Shown: piece by piece, positions 10,878 through 23,683 of the stretch
Layout: every line of letters begins with the position of its first letter
How positions within the stretch are numbered: the stretch's first letter is position 1
Assembly (NCBI GenBank): GCA_030490835.1
Contig: CM059971.1
Span: 72,992,224-73,056,223 of the forward strand
DNA from: Annona cherimola
Taxonomy: Eukaryota; Streptophyta; Magnoliopsida; Magnoliales; Annonaceae
Reading direction: 5' to 3'
DNA length: 64,000 nt
Made by a program: the position numbers and the translations under genes
The notes under the pieces: generated by a model
The model's database searches: none
The model's input: the letters and a program-made list of their open reading frames with translations, nothing else
Told to the model about the DNA's origin: nothing

Positions 10878-11790
10878 ATGATGGTTTATTACTTGAATTA
10901 TCATATGGAAGACTATCTGAATCACAAAAGTAACTTGAGCTTAATTATGTTTCTTACAGCTATAACTCCTGCGCACATTCAATCTCATATGTCTCACATA
11001 CCGACACTAAATGGGTCAAACTACACTGATTGGCATGAGAAGCTCTTAATTACCTTAGATTGTTTTGACTTAGACTTAGCCCTTCACATTGAAAAGCTTG
11101 ACAAACATACTTCTAAAAGTACTGAAAGTGAAAAGATGCAATTTGACAAATGGGAGCGTTCTACTAGATTGTCGCTTATGATTATAAAGGGCACAATTGA
11201 AAGAACTATCAGGGGTTCCATTACTAAAGATGACAGCGCTAAAGCCTATTTGGACTCAATTAAGGAGAAATTTAGTGGGTCAAATAAGGCACTAGCGGGA
11301 ATGCTCACGAATAAGTTGTCATCAATGAAATATGACGACATTAGTGGAGTGCGAAAGCACATAATGGAAATGTCAAACAATCTGGAAAACTTAATGCAAT
11401 GGGGATGAAAATCTCCGACACTTTCCTAATTATGTTTGTTTTGAACTCTCTTCCATCACAGTTTTCATAGTTCAAAATTTCTTATAACACACAAAAGGAA
11501 ATATGGACATTAAATGAATTAATATCCATGTGTATGCAAGAGGAAGAGAGTTTGAAATATGATGGATCAATGGTCATTAATATTGCATCGACGTCTAAGC
11601 ATCATAAGTCACAGAAAGGAAAGAGGAAGAAGAAATTCTCAGTAAAGAAAACAAAAGAAGATAGACAGAAAAAGTCTGATAAAAGGTGTCACTTCTGTAA
11701 AAAGAATGGGCGTTTTAAGAAAGACTGTCTTAAATACAAGAGTTGGTTTGAAAAGAAAGGTAACAATCATTTATATGTTTGATTTCAGAC
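10878..11790 (+). pseudogene. Copia gag (capsid/nucleocapsid), broken
   Basis: UBN2-type copia gag. The frame runs 10878-11408 and includes LNGSNYTDWHEKL, KWERSTRLSLMIIKGTI and LTNKLSSMKYD. It then shifts near 11400; the expected continuation (ISDTFLIMFVLNSLP) is in another frame and meets a TAG at about 11469. The second piece (11528-11782) has QEEESLKYDG, a lysine-rich stretch and a zinc knuckle CHFCKKNGRFKKDC, in which the usual histidine is replaced by arginine. It would form the nucleoprotein core of the retrotransposon particle; with a frameshift, a stop and a lost zinc ligand it is not functional. Confidence 0.85.
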
Positions 11791-11795
11791 CAATT

Positions 11796-12041
11796 TCATG
11801 AATATTTCCTCTAATTCATGGTGTATTGACTCTGGTGCTGCTATTCATATTACAAATTCTATGCAGGCATTCCTTTCAACACGCAAACCAAAACCACATA
11901 AGTCCACAATTTTAATGGGCAATCTGTCAAAAATCAAAAGTCAAAGCAGTTGGAAATTGCAAGCTTCGCCTTGATACAAGGCATTTTCTCGAACTACATG
12001 ATGTTTTTTACGTTTCGATAATATCTAGAAATTTAATTTTT
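11796..12041 (+). pseudogene. Copia protease remnant
   Basis: The aspartic protease active-site region WCIDSGAAIHIT is encoded at about 11820-11856, the usual copia WxxDSGA motif. Downstream the frame is interrupted before the integrase region, so no continuous polyprotein can be made. Confidence 0.75.
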
Positions 12042-13283
12042 TTGCCAAAGCTTGATGTAATGGGTTATTCTTTTAATTTTGCAGATTTAAAATTTTTTGT
12101 ATTCAAAAATTCTATTTTAGTTGGTATCGGAACACTAGTTAATGGTTTATATCAAATAAATGCATATTGCTCATTTATTTATAATTTATCTACCTTAAAT
12201 GTGTCTGTTGGTGTTAAACGTGGTATAATTAATGAAATTTTCTCTAAATTATGGCATAATAGATTGGGTCATATATCGAAGGAAAGAATATTAAGATTGG
12301 TAAAAGATGGAGTGTTACCTACTTTAGATTTGACTGATTTTAGCATGTGTATCGATTGTATTAAAGAAAAACTCGTTAAAATCCAGAAAAGGAATGTCAT
12401 AAGAAGTGAGAGACTCTTAGAATTGATTCACACTGAAATTTGTGGTCCATTTTCATCATGTATAGGAGGTGAAAAATATTTTATCACATTCATTGATGAT
12501 TTTTCACGTTATAGTTATATTTTTCTATTACATCGAAAATCCGACTCTTTGATTGCTTTTAAAACATACAAAGGATTAGTAGAAAATCAATTGGATAGAA
12601 AAATTAAAATCATGAGATCTGATAGAGGTGGTGAATATTATGGTAGACATGGTCAATTAGGTCGAATCCCTGGTCCTTTTGCTCAATTTCTAGAAAATAA
12701 TGAGATTCAACCTTAATATACAATGCTAGGAACTCTCCAACAAAATAGAGTTGCTGAAAGGAGAAATCGTACTCTTATTGATATGGTGAGGAGTATGATT
12801 AGCTACTCATCCTTACCCTTAATTTTATGGAGTGAAGCATTGAAAACTGCTATGTATATCCTTAATAGGGTTCTCAGTAAAGTTGTTCCTAAAACTTCAT
12901 TTGAGTTATGGATGGGTAAGAAACTCAGCTTGAGACATATGCATATTTGGGGTTGTCAAGCAGAAGTAAGGATATACAACCCACAAGAAAAAAAATTAGA
13001 CTCAAGAACTATTAGTTGTTTCTTCATTGGTTATCCAGAATGGTCTAAAAGGTATAGGTTTTATTGTTCATCTCACACTACTAGAATCATTGAGACTGGA
13101 ATGCTAGGTTCATTGAGAATGGTGAGAATAGTGGGAGCACAACTTCACGGAATGTGAAGTTTGAGGAGATTAGGGATCCTTTCCCAGCTACCTCACTCAC
13201 AAACGCAAGAACTGGGATTGTTGATCATGACTTGATAGATCAACAATCAAATGTGCAACCTGCCGAAGAAATCAACAATGAAC
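12042..13283 (+). pseudogene. Copia integrase, interrupted
   Basis: GAG-pre-integrase module (LWHNRLGHISKERI, about 12250-12290; CIDCIKEK zinc-binding half near 12350), then the catalytic core. The first aspartate is in FITFIDDFSRY, the second in MRSDRGGEY, and the glutamate in [11 protein letters not shown] (about 12740-12775). A TAA at 12714-12716 breaks the frame just before the [10 protein letters not shown] segment. The copia signature [18 protein letters not shown] follows at about 12930-12985. The sequence stops at 13283, where Athila is inserted, and resumes in frame at 23684 with LNPYNIYYDD. Confidence 0.85.
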
Positions 13284-14830
13284 TGTTCGCAATCTTACCG
13301 CAAGTGCACGGGTCGTAGATTGTAGTATTTAAATTATCGATCCACAGGGAATTCAGGACTATAAATTTTTACTTTTAAATGCTTTCGTGTCGGATATAGA
13401 GTGAATATAGCAAATAAAACAGAAAAGTGGGGAGAAAATGCAGTAAATAAAAGGGAAAGAAAATAAATAAAATGGGAAGAAGTGCAAATTAAAAATGAGA
13501 AGAGAAAGCTAAAGTGCAAATACCTAGGGTCTAGGATTTCACATGCGTATTTTGCAACGGGTAGTGGTATAATTATTTAATTTGGATATTGTTTGTTAAA
13601 GGAGAACAAACCCTAATTTATCCTTGCACCTTCTCTCGAAACCTACAAGGTGTACCCTAATTTTCTTAACCACCTATTCTCATGGGATTAAGTTAATTAG
13701 AATCCATTAAGTTCTGTGGTTTGTTCATGTAATTCCTCAAGGTTATCATGCCTATTTTCATGGACTTAGATTTCCAGGTTTAATATCTTGATTTTCGTAT
13801 ATTAGATTTTTACCTTTCGGTTTCATCGCCTAATATATGGAATCATGCAAAAGTACGGGCCCGTGTACAAAGCAAACATAAAAATTACAATATATTAAAT
13901 TAACAAAAATATCCATCATAAATAAATTAAAAATCCACACCACATTGCATTGTACGCATGCTACATCATAAACCCTAGATTTAGGATTTAGCCAAGCATG
14001 TTTAAGTTCAAAATAAAATTAAAATTACAACCCATCTTAAACAAGATAACAAAAATTTAAAAGGGAAAAGATAGAAAAGCTTATTGGTATGAAGCCCCGA
14101 TGGTTTGTCGGCTACTCCACGCAACTCGCCGGTCTGCCTTTTTGCCCGTGCTCTCCACCTTGCTTTTGCTCTCTTTCTTTCTCGGAATATTATTTTTTTT
14201 TTTCTGCCGAATGCTGTGCGTGCAAAATCTCTGCTCCGGAACGCTGCTTTTATAGCCCACACCTCAATTTCTGTGGGCCCCATCTCCATCAATTTCTATG
14301 GATAACATGAATGCATTTCACGTGAATTCAGTGAATCCATTCGGCGGACAACATGCTGCTGATCTTGGTGGGGTCTTCATAATGAATGCATTCGGTGGAT
14401 TTATGGAAGTGGGGTCCAATGCTGTTGACTTTTGAATCGGGTTACATGAATGCATTCGGTGGATGAAAACAAACGTTGATTGTTATTGCTTGGGGTCCAC
14501 ATTCAATGGGCGGCTTGGATTTTTGCATGATTTGATCTTGTGGGGCCCATTCGGTATAATTTGTTTTCCTGCAAAAAAAAATATATTTAAATTATTAATT
14601 GGTAAAAATCATTAAAATAATTTCAAACCCGTTTAATTTCATGGCAACAAATAAAATATAATTTCAAGCCAAAATATTGTGAAAATTTGTTTAAATTGCT
14701 TGAAATTAATATTTAATACCCAAATGTTGCAAAATCACATTTTAAACCAAATTTCATATTAATATTAATTAATTACCCACCAATTTGGTATAAAATATCC
14801 ACAAAATATGTTACCAAATTCTAATTATCA
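13284..14830 (-). repeat. Athila 3' LTR
   Basis: 1547 bp. On the sense (minus) strand it starts TGATAATTAG and ends TTGCGAACA. It appears identical to 22137-23683, including small open frames that have no independent support as genes. Confidence 0.95.
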
Positions 14831-16374
14831 AATACCCCCACACTTGAACTTTTGCTTGTCCTCAAGCAAATATAAAAGAATGGAAGAGCAGATTGAAAAT
14901 TTTCAAAATCTTGAGCAAAAATTGCATGTTCGGCCTATCATCAGAATAAATGAGAGTCTTAAAGAATTTGAAACATGATACTCATTGAAAATCTTAATCA
15001 ACAATCCCTTCTCACTTGACTAATACTGCACACCCTCGTTACCTAATTTGTTTTCAATCATTAAGAGTTAAAAACTCCCGCAATAAACTCTTAATTATCA
15101 GATATCTTCTCTATTTAATAAGTTATTCAATACACACAATTAATAATTCAAGTGGTAGTAGTGTTAAATTAAATTTTTTTTTTTTTTTTTTTTTTTTTTT
15201 GCATTTAAATTTTCTCAGCTAACTCAATTAACCAATTCTTAGGATCATAAGGACTTAGTAGGACAACGGTCAGATGTGGCACTTGAAATGAAATTTGAAC
15301 CGTCTCTGTAATATTTGAGCCTCATTTTCAACAAAAAATAATGCTACCCCAATTTGGTGTTTTTATTCTTTCTCTAAGCCTGTTCTTATCCTTGGTGTTT
15401 TTTTTTTTTTTTTACCAAGTCCGGCAATAATTTCCCTCACCATATTTCAGGGTATCTGGGAAGTCATTATTTGCACCACCAGGAGATATTATTCCCTATT
15501 TCACTTTTCAGCTCAGAATTCAATTCCAAAGTTGGTTCAATGAAGTAGGAATTGTGGTTTAGGAAAAATTTAAGTTCAGGCTCAAAAGGAGTAAACGACC
15601 ATTATACTTTTAAAGATAGGCTCATCGTAAAAAAATTGCCTTAATCATGTCCATAAATTGGTTTAATGAAGTTTTGGCTTTGGAAATTTTCTTCAACTAG
15701 AATAAAATTTTTCATGTATACCTTCTTAAATGACAATTGTGTGTATTAGAAAAAATTTATAAATTAGAGAGGATTATTCTGATTTTAAAAGAAAACAATA
15801 TTAGCTCTTAGGTATATCAGTTTCATCAAGTGATTACGGACAAAAAATCTAAGTATTTTCAACAAGTACATGTTCAAAAATAATTTTTAACATCTCATTA
15901 AGCTTCAACTTTTCCTCACTCAAAGATGTTGAAATTTCACATATGGTTTGCTTTCAAGGCATTCAAGAGTTCAACGTGGGGTCTAATATAATCTTTTATG
16001 CAAGAATTTTCCATTTTTTTTTTTTTAAGCAAACATATAAATATTAGGGTAGTGAAAGAAATATTTAGAGAAAATTAATGCAACGCATTCACTCCCACAC
16101 TTGAAGTTGACATTGTCCTCAATGTAAATCATGCCATAAAAGAGAATTGTAAAATGTTAACTTCCCTGTTTTTGGCGAGTTGAACCGAATTTGCAACCAA
16201 TGGTGCTTTTTTTATGTAGAACCTGAAAATAACCAATAAAGCTTAAAATTAAAAAGTATCAAAATTCTAAAAAGGAACTAAAAGAAATAACTAAAACTTC
16301 CCTGATGGAAAGAAAAATTCGGGTTGCCTCCCGAAAAGCGCTTTGTTTAAAGTCATTAGCCTGACTTCAGATCT
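14831..16374 (-). other. Athila 3' internal non-coding region and polypurine tract
   Basis: About 1.5 kb between the end of pol and the 3' LTR without a credible frame; an env-like ORF, present in some Athila elements, was not found. The candidate polypurine tract is AAGTGTGGGGGTATT on the minus strand (plus 14831-14845), directly next to the LTR. A second similar purine tract (AAGTGTGGGAGTG, plus about 16093-16105) lies at the upstream edge. Poly-T runs occur near 15172-15200 and 15399-15413. Confidence 0.6.
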
Positions 16375-19300
16375 TCAATTGAGTGGCGTGGTATCGCAGA
16401 AGGAGTGGATGACTCCAATTGGAATGTGATCCCCTGAGAAATAGGGTTTGAGGCGCTGCCCATTGACTTTAAATGCTCCTGTCTTTTCACTCCAGATTTC
16501 AACAGCTCCATGAGGAAACACTTGTAATACTTTGAATGGTCCCGACCACCTCGACTTCAATTTTCCTGGAAACAATTTAAAACGAGAATTAAAAAGCAAA
16601 ACCAAGTCATTGACTTTGATTACCTTCTGACGAATGTGTTTGTCATGCCAAAATTTTGTTTTCTCCTTGTACATCTTTGAATTTCATAGGCGTCTAGTCG
16701 AATCTCTTCAAGTTCATCGAGTTGTAGTAGGCGCCTTTCTCCTGCAGATTTCAGATCAAAATTTAAAAATTTGATTGCCCAGTATGCTTTGTGCTCCAGC
16801 TCTACAGGCAAATGACATGATTTTCCGTAGACTAGTCGGAAAGGTGTTGTTCCGATGGGAGTCTTGAATGCAGTACGGTATGCCCAAAGAGCATCATCGA
16901 GTTGCCTTGACCAATCTCGCCGTGATTGGGATACCGTCTTCTCAAGTATCTGTTTAATCTCGCGGTTTGAGATTTCAGCCTGACCACTTGTTTGTGGATG
17001 GTATGGGGTGGCGATTTTATGTGTGACCCCATATTTCTTGAGCAGTTGCTCCATTTGCTTGTTACAAAAATGACTTCCTCCGTCACTTATGATTGCTCGT
17101 GGTACACCAAATCTGGTAAAAATATTGCGTTTCAAGAATTTGGTGACCACCCGCGAATCATTTGTTGGAGAAGCGATCGCCTCCACCCATTTAGTTACGT
17201 AATCAACTGCCAGAAGTATGTACTGGTTGTTGAATGAGGATGGGAAAGGTCCCATGAAATCCATGCCCCAGACATCGAATGGTTCGACCTCGAGAATGCT
17301 TGTGAGTGGCATCTCGTTTCGCCTTGAAATGTTTCCTGTCCTTTGACACCTGTCACAGGTTAGTGTAAAAGATTGAGCATCTTTGAACAAAGTGGGCCAG
17401 AAAAAACCTGATTGTAAGACTTTTGCTGCTGTTTTGGTGGGACCCATGTGGCCACCATATGGTGAAGAATGACAGTGGTAAAGGATGCTTTGAATTTCTT
17501 CGTTTGGTACACATCGGCGAATCAGACCGTCGCCGCATCTCTTGTAAAGGTATGGGTCCTCCCATATGTAGTATTTCACATCCGCCATGAATCGCTTTTT
17601 CTGTTGATAGCTGAAATTGGATGGAATTTCTTTACAAACTAAGTAATTAACAATGTCTCCATACCATGGCATTGATATTTCTTTCAGTGCAAGAAGGGAT
17701 TCATCAGGAAATTCCTCGTTAATTTGATCATTTTTATTTAGATCCATTTTCCCAGTTGATGGCAGTCTCGACAGATGATCAGCAACCACATTTTCTGTGC
17801 CCTTTTTGTCTCGAATTTCAAGATCAAATTCTTGTAATAGCAAAATCCAGCGAATCAATCTTGGTTTAGCATCTTTCTTGGCAATTAAATAGCGAATAGC
17901 TGCATGGTCTGTATAGACAATCACTTTTGACCCTACAAGATAAGAACGAAATTTATCAATAGCAAAAACAACAGCCAGTAATTCTTTTTCAGTGGTTGCA
18001 TAGTTGACTTGAGCATCATCTAAAGTTTTGCTTGCATAATAAATCACTACTGGCTTGTTGTCCTTCCGTTGACCCAAAACAGCTCCAACAGCATGGTTGC
18101 TTGCATCGCACATGATTTCAAATGGTAGGTTCCAGTTAGGTGGTTGTATGATTGGAACAGTGGTCAAAGCCTTTTTCAACCTGCAAAATGAAGTTAAACA
18201 GTCATCAGAAAAATTAAATTTTACATCTTGATTTAGCAGGTTAGTCAGTGGCTTAGCAATTTTAGAAAAATCTTTAATGAAACGCCGATAGAAACCGGCA
18301 TGTCCCAGAAAACTCCGAATTCCTTTGACCGAATTGGGTGGCGGTAATTTTTCAATGACTTCTATTTTTGCCCGGTCAACCTCAATACCTCTGCTTGAGA
18401 CTAAATGTCCTAACACAATCCCTTCCTCTACCATGAAATGACATTTTTCCCAATTCAACACCAGATTGATTTCTTCGCATCTCTGTAAAACCTTAGATAG
18501 GTTAGATAAACATGATTCAAATGTAGTTCCATAAACAGAAAAATCATCCATAAACACTTCCATTATGTGTTCAATATAATCAGAAAATATGGCCATCATG
18601 CATCGTTGAAAGGTGGCAGGTGCATTACAAAGACCGAAAGGCATGCGTCTGTATGCAAATGTGCCGTATGGACAAGTGAAAGTGGTTTTCTCTTGATCCT
18701 GTGGGTGAATAGGAATCTGAAAGTAGCCAGAGTACCCATCCAAATAGCAGAAGTAAGAGTGATTGGCAAGTCTTTCAAGCATTTGATCAATGAAAGGCAA
18801 GGGAAAATGATCCTTTCGGGTGGCAATGTTTAATTTGCGATAATCAATGCACATTCGCCAACCTGTGACTGTCCTTGTGGGTATAAGTTCATTTTTATCA
18901 TTTTTTACGACAGTCATACCGCCTTTCTTTGGTACAACATGTACAGGGCTTACCCAACTGCTATCAGAAATGGGGTAGATGATTCCAGCATCTAGAAGTT
19001 TTAAAATTTCCTTTTTCACTACTTCTTTCATGTTTGGATTCAGACGCCTCTGAGGTTCAATGCTTGTTTTACAATTTTCTTCCATTAAAATTCTGTGCAT
19101 GCATAGAGAAGGACTGATACCAGGTAGATCATTGATGCAGTAACCAATTGCCTTTCTATGTCTTCTTAACACATTTAACAGTTCATCGGCTTGGGATTCG
19201 AAAAGATTTGCGTTGATTATGACTGGATAAGTATCGTTTGGGTCAAGAAATGCATACCTGAGATTTTTAGGAAGAGGTTTAAGTTCTACCTTTGGTGCTT

Positions 19301-21788
19301 CTTCCTTTTTTGTTGATGGAGAAAAATTGAAGTCTGCATCCAACTTTTCATGAGGTGAATTGGCAGCCGGTGAGATGAAAGGGGCTCCATCCAAGAGAGC
19401 TGCACAAGCAGATAGTTCAGGGTTATTATTTTCAACAGTTGCACCCTGAATGATACATACCTCTATCAAGTCATCCTTTTCTTCGATCGGCAAAGGGTTG
19501 ATGACGTCGACCCGCAGGCAAGAGTTATCAGTTGACAGTTGCTTTGTTGCCTCAGAAAGATTAAATTCGATTTGTTCATCTCCAACTGTTAGTGAGAGTC
19601 GGCCATTCTTGACGTCTATGATTGCTCCAGCGGTGGCTAAGAAAGGTCGCCCGAGAATGATCGGGATTTGGCGATTCTCCTCCATGTCGAGGACCACAAA
19701 GTCGACTGGGATGAATAGTTTGCCAACTTTTAAAGGTACGTCTTCAAGGATGCCGACTGGAAATTTGATTGATCGGTCGGCCAGTTGGAGAGACATAGAT
19801 GTTGGTTTTGGATCACCCATGTTCAGCTTTTTACATATTGAAAGTGGGATTAGACTTACACTTGCTCCGAGATCACATAGTGCTTTGCTGATTTGGACAT
19901 TCCCAAGATCACATGGAATGGAGAAGCTTCCAGGGTCCTTTAGCTTTTCAGGCAACTTGTTCTGCAAAATGGCACTGCACTCCTCAGTAAGCGAAATAGT
20001 TCCGTACTCCTCGAGTTTTCTTTTGTTGGATAACATATCCTTGAGAAATTTCGCATAAGTTGGCATTTGAGAAAGCATGTCGATGAAGGGTACGTTTATT
20101 GACAAGTTTTTAAGAGTTGAAACAAACTTCTCGAACTGCTTTTGAAGCTTAGCCTGTCGCTGCCTTTGTGGAAAGGGGAGAGGAGGCTGGTAAGGAGGTG
20201 GTGGTACATATGGCTTTTCCACCACCGGTTCTGGTTGTGGCTCCTCTTCTTGCTTCTTTTTCTGCTCGACATCTTTTTCTGAGACCATATGAGGTGGGTT
20301 GAGCTGTTTTCCACTTCGCAAAGTAATCGCCTGCACCTGCTCCCTAGGATTTATTTCAGGTTGGCTAGGGAGTTTACCCTGGTTTCTTTGGGATGAGGCT
20401 GTGGCATTTTGAGCAATTTGATTTTCAAGCAACTTGATATGGGTTTGCATTTGGTCCATTCTTTCATCATTTTTCTTGAGCATTATGATGATATTTTCGA
20501 GCATGGACTCAGTGGGTTGCGCTTGAGGTGGTGCAGGTAAGGCTTGTTGGGTCTGAAATGGAGGAGGGTTCAGTGGTTTTCTAAGGAAACCAGGTGGCTT
20601 ATTATTTTGAGCAAAATTTTGGGTGTTTGACTGGTTTGCCCAAGAAAAATTGGGGTGGTTCCTCCATCCAGAGTTGTAAGTATTAGAATAGGGGTTACCA
20701 TATGCGCGAGCATCATATTGGTTGTTGATTGCATTAGCTTGCTCGCCTGTGGTGTCTTTAATGGCAAAACTACACTCAGTTGTGTAGTGTGAGGCTCCAC
20801 AGATTTCACATGAGATGTGTCCAGAAGAAGATGCATTCTGATCTTTGGATTCCTGCTTCTTTCGCTGCAAAATTTTATCAAGTTTATCATGTATAGCATG
20901 CATGGATTCAATATCATATATATTTCCTCGCCGAGAGGTTCCTCTGACATCGCCGTACTGAGAATCATAAAGAGCTAAGTCATCGAGGAGTTTGAGAGCC
21001 TCCTCGTCAGTGAGTCGCATGAATCGCCCTCCAGCGGCTGAGTTAACGGCACTTCGGCTAGGTCGATCGAGTCCATTGAAAAATTTTTCAATAATGTCTC
21101 ATTGTGAGATACCATGATGAGGGCACTTGCGTTGCAGATCTTTCATTCTCTCCCATGCATGATATAAGGTTTCGCCATCTTTTTGGACGAACTGATTGAT
21201 TTCGTCTCTGATTTTCCTTGTTTTATTTGGTGGAAAGAATTTTTCCAGGAATGCAGTAGAGAGTTCATCCCATGTATTGAATGTGTCGGGCGGCATGGAA
21301 TAAAACCATTCGCTTGCCTTGTCTCGAAGAGAAAATGGGAAAAGCTGTAGACGAATTACCTCGCGTGGAATATTTTGCACCCTGATTGTGTTGCATAATT
21401 GTAGGAATTTTGTGATGTGTACAGTTGGATTTTCAGAGGGAAGTCCTACAAATTGGTCTTGTTGAACCATCCGGATGAGACCGGGATTTAGTTCAAAATT
21501 TCTTCCATCAATTTCTGGTTCAACAATGCATGATCGAAATCCACGAGGGTTTGGGCGGTTCCGATCACTTAGAGTCAACTTTCTGGGAGGAGCGTTGTTC
21601 TCGGCCTGGCCTTCCTCCTGCTCTTGATGTGGCGGGTTTGGATCATTGCGTTCCTCCATAGTGTCTTGAGAAGATTGCTGCTGCTTATAGTCACGAATTC
21701 TTCTCCTAAAAGAACGTTCAATCTCAGGGTTAGCAACAAAGAGTTTTTCAGCTAGTTGTTTTGCAAAGTTTCTGGTATGTGGGTGCAT
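16375..21788 (-). pseudogene. gag-pol: Athila gag-pol polyprotein with one stop and one frameshift
   Basis: One long frame: gag (21788-21102; RLQLFPFSLRDKASEWFY, FLEKFFPPNKT), zinc-knuckle region ([13 protein letters not shown], about 20770-20815), protease ([15 protein letters not shown], about 19845-19890), reverse transcriptase ([10 protein letters not shown] at about 18535-18565), RNase H ([14 protein letters not shown], about 18080-18125), and integrase. The integrase has an HHCC finger near 17345-17475, then [18 protein letters not shown] and [10 protein letters not shown]. Only two lesions were found. A TGA at 21099-21101 stands where related gag proteins have Trp. A single missing base near 16679-16685 moves the integrase C-terminus ([14 protein letters not shown]..., 16674-16375) to another frame. 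It would make capsid and replication enzymes; as read it cannot give full-length product without readthrough and frameshifting. Confidence 0.92.
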
Positions 21789-21794
21789 ACAAAG

Positions 21795-22111
21795 ATTAAC
21801 CAGCTAATTTAGAACAATAATAATAATAATAAAAAGGACTAGAGATGGAAAAGAAAAAAAAAAAAAAATTAAAAAAAATAATAATAATAAAAATAAAAAT
21901 AAAAATAAAAATAATAAAAAATAATAATAATAATAAAAAAAATAATAATAATAATAAAAATAATAATAATAATTAAAAATATATATAAAAATAGACGGAG
22001 ACAAAAAATAGAAAGTAAAGATAGAAAAAAAAATAGAGAAGGAAAGAAAGAGAAAAAAAAATAAATAAATAAAGAAAGTATCTAAAAAAAAAAATTAAAG
22101 TAACGCCGAAT
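21795..22111. repeat. A-rich low-complexity tract in Athila leader
   Basis: (AAT)n and (AAAAT)n-like microsatellite sequence on the plus strand, between the primer-binding site and gag of the minus-strand element. Such tracts slip easily, so its length may vary between copies or be misassembled. Confidence 0.8.
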
Positions 22112-22129
22112 TCCCCGGCAACGGCGCCA
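22112..22129 (-). promoter_or_regulatory. Athila primer-binding site, tRNA-Asp
   Basis: On the minus strand TGGCGCCGTTGCCGGGGA is the exact complement of the last 18 nt of plant tRNA-Asp(GUC) before CCA. Seven bases separate it from the LTR. The match ends after 18 nt, the normal length copied from a primer tRNA, in contrast to 28808-28862. Confidence 0.9.
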
Positions 22130-22136
22130 AAATACT

Positions 22137-23683
22137 TGTTCGCAATCTTACCGCAAGTGCACGGGTCGTAGATTGTAGTATTTAAATTATCGATCCACAG
22201 GGAATTCAGGACTATAAATTTTTACTTTTAAATGCTTTCGTGTCGGATATAGAGTGAATATAGCAAATAAAACAGAAAAGTGGGGAGAAAATGCAGTAAA
22301 TAAAAGGGAAAGAAAATAAATAAAATGGGAAGAAGTGCAAATTAAAAATGAGAAGAGAAAGCTAAAGTGCAAATACCTAGGGTCTAGGATTTCACATGCG
22401 TATTTTGCAACGGGTAGTGGTATAATTATTTAATTTGGATATTGTTTGTTAAAGGAGAACAAACCCTAATTTATCCTTGCACCTTCTCTCGAAACCTACA
22501 AGGTGTACCCTAATTTTCTTAACCACCTATTCTCATGGGATTAAGTTAATTAGAATCCATTAAGTTCTGTGGTTTGTTCATGTAATTCCTCAAGGTTATC
22601 ATGCCTATTTTCATGGACTTAGATTTCCAGGTTTAATATCTTGATTTTCGTATATTAGATTTTTACCTTTCGGTTTCATCGCCTAATATATGGAATCATG
22701 CAAAAGTACGGGCCCGTGTACAAAGCAAACATAAAAATTACAATATATTAAATTAACAAAAATATCCATCATAAATAAATTAAAAATCCACACCACATTG
22801 CATTGTACGCATGCTACATCATAAACCCTAGATTTAGGATTTAGCCAAGCATGTTTAAGTTCAAAATAAAATTAAAATTACAACCCATCTTAAACAAGAT
22901 AACAAAAATTTAAAAGGGAAAAGATAGAAAAGCTTATTGGTATGAAGCCCCGATGGTTTGTCGGCTACTCCACGCAACTCGCCGGTCTGCCTTTTTGCCC
23001 GTGCTCTCCACCTTGCTTTTGCTCTCTTTCTTTCTCGGAATATTATTTTTTTTTTTCTGCCGAATGCTGTGCGTGCAAAATCTCTGCTCCGGAACGCTGC
23101 TTTTATAGCCCACACCTCAATTTCTGTGGGCCCCATCTCCATCAATTTCTATGGATAACATGAATGCATTTCACGTGAATTCAGTGAATCCATTCGGCGG
23201 ACAACATGCTGCTGATCTTGGTGGGGTCTTCATAATGAATGCATTCGGTGGATTTATGGAAGTGGGGTCCAATGCTGTTGACTTTTGAATCGGGTTACAT
23301 GAATGCATTCGGTGGATGAAAACAAACGTTGATTGTTATTGCTTGGGGTCCACATTCAATGGGCGGCTTGGATTTTTGCATGATTTGATCTTGTGGGGCC
23401 CATTCGGTATAATTTGTTTTCCTGCAAAAAAAAATATATTTAAATTATTAATTGGTAAAAATCATTAAAATAATTTCAAACCCGTTTAATTTCATGGCAA
23501 CAAATAAAATATAATTTCAAGCCAAAATATTGTGAAAATTTGTTTAAATTGCTTGAAATTAATATTTAATACCCAAATGTTGCAAAATCACATTTTAAAC
23601 CAAATTTCATATTAATATTAATTAATTACCCACCAATTTGGTATAAAATATCCACAAAATATGTTACCAAATTCTAATTATCA
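22137..23683 (-). repeat. Athila 5' LTR
   Basis: Second copy of the 1547-bp LTR, adjoining the primer-binding site, so it is the promoter-bearing 5' LTR of the minus-strand element. It is followed on the plus side by the TGAAC target duplication (23684-23688). Confidence 0.95.

Larger units (their letters stand above)
13284..23683 (-). mobile_element. Athila-clade Ty3/gypsy retrotransposon, near intact
   Basis: A 10.4-kb element with two 1547-bp LTRs in which I noticed no differences (constant offset of 8853 at both ends), TG...CA ends, and a perfect 5-bp target duplication TGAAC at 13279-13283 and 23684-23688. Sense is the minus strand: 5' LTR 22137-23683, primer-binding site 22112-22129, gag-pol 21788-16375, polypurine tract beside 14831, 3' LTR 13284-14830. 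Reverse transcriptase motifs ([50 protein letters not shown]) and the tRNA-Asp primer place it in the Athila clade. It lies in a copia element in the opposite orientation. Identical LTRs imply very recent insertion. Confidence 0.95.

Noticed and set aside
16620..21020. 1466-residue open frame as a host gene
   Set aside because: It is the pol region of the Athila retrotransposon (protease, reverse transcriptase, RNase H, integrase motifs, flanked by LTRs).
22861..23163. Short open frames duplicated at 14008-14310 and 22861-23163
   Set aside because: They lie in the two identical Athila LTRs; no start context or domain supports translation.
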